Below, piece by piece: positions 6,101 to 7,836 of a stretch of DNA of 7,836 bases. The notes under the pieces were generated by a model. It saw only the letters and a program-made list of their open reading frames with translations, was not told the origin of the DNA and ran no database searches. The stretch lies in assembly GCA_003694875.1 (NCBI GenBank), contig RFJN01000030.1:1-7836 (forward strand). The letters are read 5' to 3'. This DNA comes from Planctomycetota bacterium (GTDB taxonomy: Bacteria; Planctomycetota; J058; J103). Position 1 is the stretch's first letter. Each line of letters starts with the position of its first letter. Position numbers and translations under genes: made by a program.

Positions 6101-7836
6101 CGACCGGCAGGCCGCCCGAAAGCCGGTAGCGGTAGTCGGCCACCCGCGGCACCGCCTGGCTCGCCGAGGCGTCGACGAGCAGCCGCTGACCGACGGTTGC
6201 GAAACCACCGCCGGGTACAACGACGCTCGCGGCGGCGTACGGCGGTATTTCTTCGCTGCCCGGGGCGTTGTCGATCACGGTGATGTGCACCTCGTCCGGA
6301 TACGAGACGCGGCCGGCGGCGTCCTCGACCGTGAGCGCGAAGGTGAGCACCTCGCCGCTGTCGGTATCGGGAGCGGTGAAGCTCGGGTGTGCCGGGTCGG
6401 CGAGGCTCAGCGTGACGTCGCTGCTGCTATTGTTCTTGACCTGGCTCCAGGTGTAGGTGAGTGGGGTGCCGTCGGGATCGACGCTGCGGCTGCCGTCGAG
6501 CGTGACGCGCTCGCCGCGGCGCACCACCTGATCGAAGCCGGCGTGGGCGGTCGGTACCCGGTCGCCGCTGTTCGGATCGCCCTGGACGACGAGCGGCAGG
6601 ACCGCGGGGGCACTGTCGAGGCCGGTGGGCCCGTCGCGCACGGTCAGCACGACGTAGTAGACGCCGGGGGTGAGGCTCGAGGCGACGGTGATGGACTCGG
6701 TCGGGTTGCCCGCCCCGAAGCCGATCGAATCCGAGCCACTGTCGGTGAACGTGAGCCCGGCCGGGGCGGGGGTGAGCAGATCGGGGTCGGTGACGAGACG
6801 CCAGTGGTACTGCAGACCCGTGGTGCCGGCGACGGGGTTCGGTACTGCGACGTGCAGGCCGTTGGGATCGGCCGAACGCGAGCCGTCGACGGTGAGGGTG
6901 CCGGTTCCGGAGTTCGGTCGCTCGAAGACGATCGGGCCGCGGGGAAGAATCGCGACGGGGGCTTCGTCCCGCACGGCGACGCGGAAGTCGCGTTGCAGCT
7001 GCGGATCGCCGTTCGCGTCGAGACTCGTCGCGACACCGACGGGCGCACTTGCGAGGGTGGCGGTCACGTGGAACCGGTAGTCGCCGCCGGTGAGCGCCGA
7101 CAGGAAGAAGCGCGCCTGGGCGGGGTTGGCGCCGAGATCGAGCGGAAGGCTGACCTCGGTGAGTTCGAGTCCGCCGTTCGAGACGTAGAAATGCGGCGAG
7201 AGGCCGGCGGCGTTGGCGTCGCCGGGGAAGTTGCCCGGAACGGGAGCGTTCGCGGTGTTTGCCGTGACGGTGATGCCGATCACCTGCCCGAGCCCGAGCA
7301 GGCTCCGGCTGAGATCGATCTCGACGAGTCCGGGCGGGACGTCGCTGAGCACGCCATCGTGCGGGTTGCCGTCGCTGTCGCGCAGCCGCAGCAGGCCGCT
7401 CGCGTCGGCGTTGTTGATCACGTTCGGCAGGTTGGAGAAGAAGCTGCCGGGGCTGTTGCCGACGGTGAGATCGCTGCCGGCCGCGTCCTCGATCAGGGTC
7501 TGGTCGAAGTCGTCGGCGAACACGAGGGTGGGGGTCTCGAGGCCTCCGGCCTGGTTGTCGAGTTCGATCAGCAGCCGGTTGCCGTCGATCTCGATCCGGC
7601 CGCCGCCGGGCGGCAGCAGGCTCTGGCCGGTGGCGGGATCGAGCACCATGAAGTCCTCCGGCTCGCCGAACAGGGAGCTGTCGGAACTGGCACGGAAACT
7701 GCCACCTCCGTTGGCCGAGAGTCCCATGTCGTCGGCGGCCGAGCCGCTCACAGTGATCGAGAGCCCGGCCCCGCGGGCGTTGAGCACGGTGCCGGTCGGC
7801 AGTGTGTTCCCGGTGGTGCGCGTCTCCTCGTACGGC
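3165..7836 (-). CDS. Giant surface protein: PKD/Ig-like repeats, sorting-tail-like element, then in-frame lipoprotein module with CARDB- and PPC-like domains (5' end outside window)
   Basis: One uninterrupted frame of 1556 codons ending in TGA at 3165-3167. It stays open to base 7836; the GTG at 7785-7787 lacks a Shine-Dalgarno and is preceded by credible protein, so the true start lies beyond the edge. Parts in order: (a) 7299-7836, beta-rich, unrecognised; (b) 5364-7298, six PKD/Ig-like repeats, the best with VTLDGSRSVDPDG and LTYTWSQV at about 6270-6557; (c) about 5330-5375, a Ser/Pro/Ala-rich linker; (d) 5190-5333, a sorting-tail-like element; (e) 5064-5126, a lipoprotein signal peptide; (f) 4518-4988, a CARDB-like domain (NTGNDLAAADFDVAWFLVP, PGLYYLIALANSGD); (g) 4074-4481, a second similar domain; (h) 3684-3974 and 3216-3545, sandwiches resembling PPC (bacterial pre-peptidase C-terminal) domains. 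PKD and CARDB folds are typical of extracellular adhesive or scaffold proteins; no catalytic domain is visible. It may be two proteins: an internal ribosome site and TTG could start the second half (5126 to 3165, 653 residues) on its own. Confidence 0.85.
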   Translation of the reverse strand, partial: PYEETRTTGNTLPTGTVLNARGAGLSITVSGSAADDMGLSANGGGSFRASSDSSLFGEPEDFMVLDPATGQSLLPPGGGRIEIDGNRLLIELDNQAGGLETPTLVFADDFDQTLIEDAAGSDLTVGNSPGSFFSNLPNVINNADASGLLRLRDSDGNPHDGVLSDVPPGLVEIDLSRSLLGLGQVIGITVTANTANAPVPGNFPGDANAAGLSPHFYVSNGGLELTEVSLPLDLGANPAQARFFLSALTGGDYRFHVTATLASAPVGVATSLDANGDPQLQRDFRVAVRDEAPVAILPRGPIVFERPNSGTGTLTVDGSRSADPNGLHVAVPNPVAGTTGLQYHWRLVTDPDLLTPAPAGLTFTDSGSDSIGFGAGNPTESITVASSLTPGVYYVVLTVRDGPTGLDSAPAVLPLVVQGDPNSGDRVPTAHAGFDQVVRRGERVTLDGSRSVDPDGTPLTYTWSQVKNNSSSDVTLSLADPAHPSFTAPDTDSGEVLTFALTVEDAAGRVSYPDEVHITVIDNAPGSEEIPPYAAASVVVPGGGFATVGQRLLVDASASQAVPRVADYRYRLSGGLPVDLSRSPGGDTAAVFAPFTGTIRLSIQCANLQGGLGAPSELEIPVIDASLAQPPEAKITATPAGPAYAVNTAITLDGSTSVDTDGSSPGNLRFTWRQIEGPLVGLIDPSASSAQLSPTEPGVYTIELTVVDPDSSVSASSRFSFVVTSGAAVTALASANPANPVVGDSVTIDASASSDSASPPSPLHFRVEQLAGLPVLLSNRNLASDPQAIFTALTEGDYRFRVHVETSDGRAALPADVSFTVSSAPTAPPASSPETGGSKGGGGGGCALVGAGRPMADRFGTLFAPALLLLGLLWVRSRRRRRVQTATEDTGRAGSSPTDRRSPLLRRSLATALLAGLSLNAAGCAAGVWTALVLAFSGGGGGGGVDLTQPDLVLSAASAPTVGTIVQTPTATAQTTGPNVVALDKAVRFAGDGTLRCNVFNTGNDLAAADFDVAWFLVPVSGTKDLSGQAFRVRTHTVAAASQPLEIGAALRLADTPSGPDDLQRVEASNPGDDLTPGLYYLIALANSGDTPILELAIDNNTVLGSTLVQLYDESTTTVDLATNPDVIATDFEAPTALLVGARERARLTLRNAGGAATVTGTANFRLYAGPSLIETGSFPIAALPAGATATALIDFDATLAELTTPAGTTFINGERRRLRIEFDILDGSSVDQDGVANNNERLATATTDFYDTNLIFDNGANLPKVNDADPTVLDITTQRPATTTSLAPGEQRILAFEIPDTGVEPVVSQAVITVDSRAFDPVVELLNPAGGSMALRDDTTGSTGPSIYTELRGSRANRFFFVVVSARTLTGGGSFTIRVNLNPFTPSDDAPPNGFEITDLLGDLPEGTVVGGVDVNGVRTNTETIVLPPIDFSGSLEQEIFFEIPAPGRFPLRLEAAGLNQTTDDLFLDPDRTSLVRFDRNGDPTDLALVIERDANGGLLLLSPESDGRLDLPAGRYTLILHAQFLPEPVDKPFQLVVGPAILFDRTVTESSLTP
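3216..4988 (-). other. C-terminal beta-sandwich array: two CARDB-like and two PPC-like domains
   Basis: Four extracellular-type domains follow the lipobox. The first (about 4518-4988) starts PDLVLSA and has NVFNTGNDLAAADFDVAW and a closing ELAIDNNTVLG, the typical CARDB (cell-adhesion-related) strand pattern. The second (about 4074-4481) repeats it more loosely (LTLRNAGGAATVTGTANFRL; closing DGVANNNE). The third (about 3684-3974) has APGEQRILAFEIP then FDPVVELLNPAGG, like PPC domains. The fourth (about 3216-3545) has FFEIPAPGRFPLRLEA and DLPAGRYTLILHA, also PPC-like. These domains bind or space rather than catalyse. Boundaries and the PPC assignment are tentative. Confidence 0.6.
5064..5126 (-). 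other. Lipoprotein signal peptide with lipobox
   Basis: From the TTG the peptide has a short basic n-region (LLRRS), a hydrophobic core LATALLAGLSL, and NAAGC, with the Cys codon at 5064-5066. This is the length and layout of a type II signal peptide; the -3 Ala is less common than Leu but allowed in lipoboxes. The mature part begins with a further hydrophobic patch (GVWTALVLAF), then SGGGGGGG, a flexible tether seen in many lipoproteins, and then the CARDB-like domain. Cleavage by LspA would free the N-terminus for acylation and anchor the downstream domains in a membrane. Confidence 0.65.
5124..5138 (-). promoter_or_regulatory. Internal ribosome binding site and TTG start candidate
   Basis: On the minus strand AGGAG (5134-5138) is followed after seven bases by TTG (5124-5126), in the same frame as the long gene and exactly at the start of a lipoprotein signal peptide. 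The spacing is ideal for translation initiation. This is the main evidence that the downstream 653 residues (5126 to 3165) may be made as a separate lipoprotein. A chance AGGAG in this composition cannot be excluded, but its placement next to the signal peptide is hard to ignore. Confidence 0.55.
5190..5333 (-). other. Internal C-terminal-sorting-like element (poly-Gly, Cys, hydrophobic helix, Arg cluster)
   Basis: The encoded peptide has GGSKGGGGGGCALVGAG (Cys codon 5298-5300), then a hydrophobic stretch GTLFAPALLLLGLLWV, then RSRRRRR. Gly-rich stretch plus Cys, one membrane helix and an Arg cluster is the tripartite layout of Cys-containing CTERM sorting domains (JDVT-CTERM, MYXO-CTERM and Synergist-CTERM types), which normally form the extreme C-terminus of surface proteins and are processed by an intramembrane protease. 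Here the frame continues for 674 codons afterwards. Resemblance is by layout and residue pattern; I cannot assign a specific CTERM family without a profile search. Confidence 0.65.
5364..7298 (-). repeat. Six tandem PKD/Ig-like protein repeats of two subtypes
   Basis: Protein-level repeats of roughly 95-130 residues at about 6966-7298, 6579-6962, 6270-6557, 5964-6245, 5661-5951 and 5364-5657. Subtype B (second, third, fifth) has the PKD signature: LDGSRSxDPDG or LDGSTSVDTDG, then Y/F-x-W, and a final strand like YVVLTVRDG or YTIELTVVDP. Subtype A (first, fourth, sixth) instead has HFxV or DYRYRL, then LPLDL/LPVDL/LPVLL, then ALTGGDYRFHV or ALTEGDYRFRV. The arrangement is A-B-B-A-B-A. The first and last A repeats still share a nearly identical DNA stretch around 7074-7100 and 5442-5467, pointing to module duplication. 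Boundaries are estimates. Confidence 0.75.

Noticed and set aside
7785..7787. GTG as the true start of the surface protein
   Set aside because: The frame stays open to the window edge with plausible protein sequence, there is no Shine-Dalgarno before it, and no signal peptide follows, as a surface protein would need.

Overview
The window is very GC-rich, with G or C strongly preferred at third codon positions. All three genes lie on the minus strand and are tightly packed, so it reads as an ordinary chromosomal segment from a high-GC, probably Gram-negative bacterium. The O-antigen-ligase-type membrane enzyme, the lipobox and the Cys-containing C-terminal sorting-like tail would suit Deltaproteobacteria/Myxococcota-like or similar lineages, but the sequence does not settle the taxon. 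I saw no tRNA, rRNA, CRISPR array, insertion sequence or phage gene.

In transcription order (right to left): (1) 7836 to 3165 is a giant cell-surface protein whose N-terminus lies beyond the right edge. It has a beta-rich start, six PKD/Ig-like repeats of two alternating subtypes, and a Ser/Pro/Ala-rich linker. A sorting-tail-like element follows (six Gly, Cys, hydrophobic helix, Arg cluster). The same reading frame then runs on with no stop into what looks like a second protein: Shine-Dalgarno-preceded TTG, lipoprotein signal peptide with lipobox, poly-Gly tether, two CARDB-like and two PPC-like beta-sandwich domains. (2) 3164 to 3101 is a 64-base gap holding a perfect 13-bp inverted repeat. 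(3) 3100 to 449 encodes an O-antigen ligase/polymerase-type integral membrane protein (Wzy_C/WaaL/PglL superfamily) fused to C-terminal TPRs. (4) 408 to 1 is the start of an alpha-glucan (glycogen) phosphorylase running off the left edge; the 40-base gap before it carries a strong ribosome binding site.

The surface protein and the glycan-ligase gene may form a cell-envelope unit, with the ligase attaching glycan to a surface polymer or protein; this is inference from adjacency only. The phosphorylase belongs to storage-glucan metabolism and is probably just co-directional. The most unusual object is the junction at about 5064..5333, where one continuous frame joins a C-terminal sorting-like signal directly to a complete lipoprotein N-terminus. 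It could be a lost stop codon, a natural fusion, or a precursor cut into two surface proteins.
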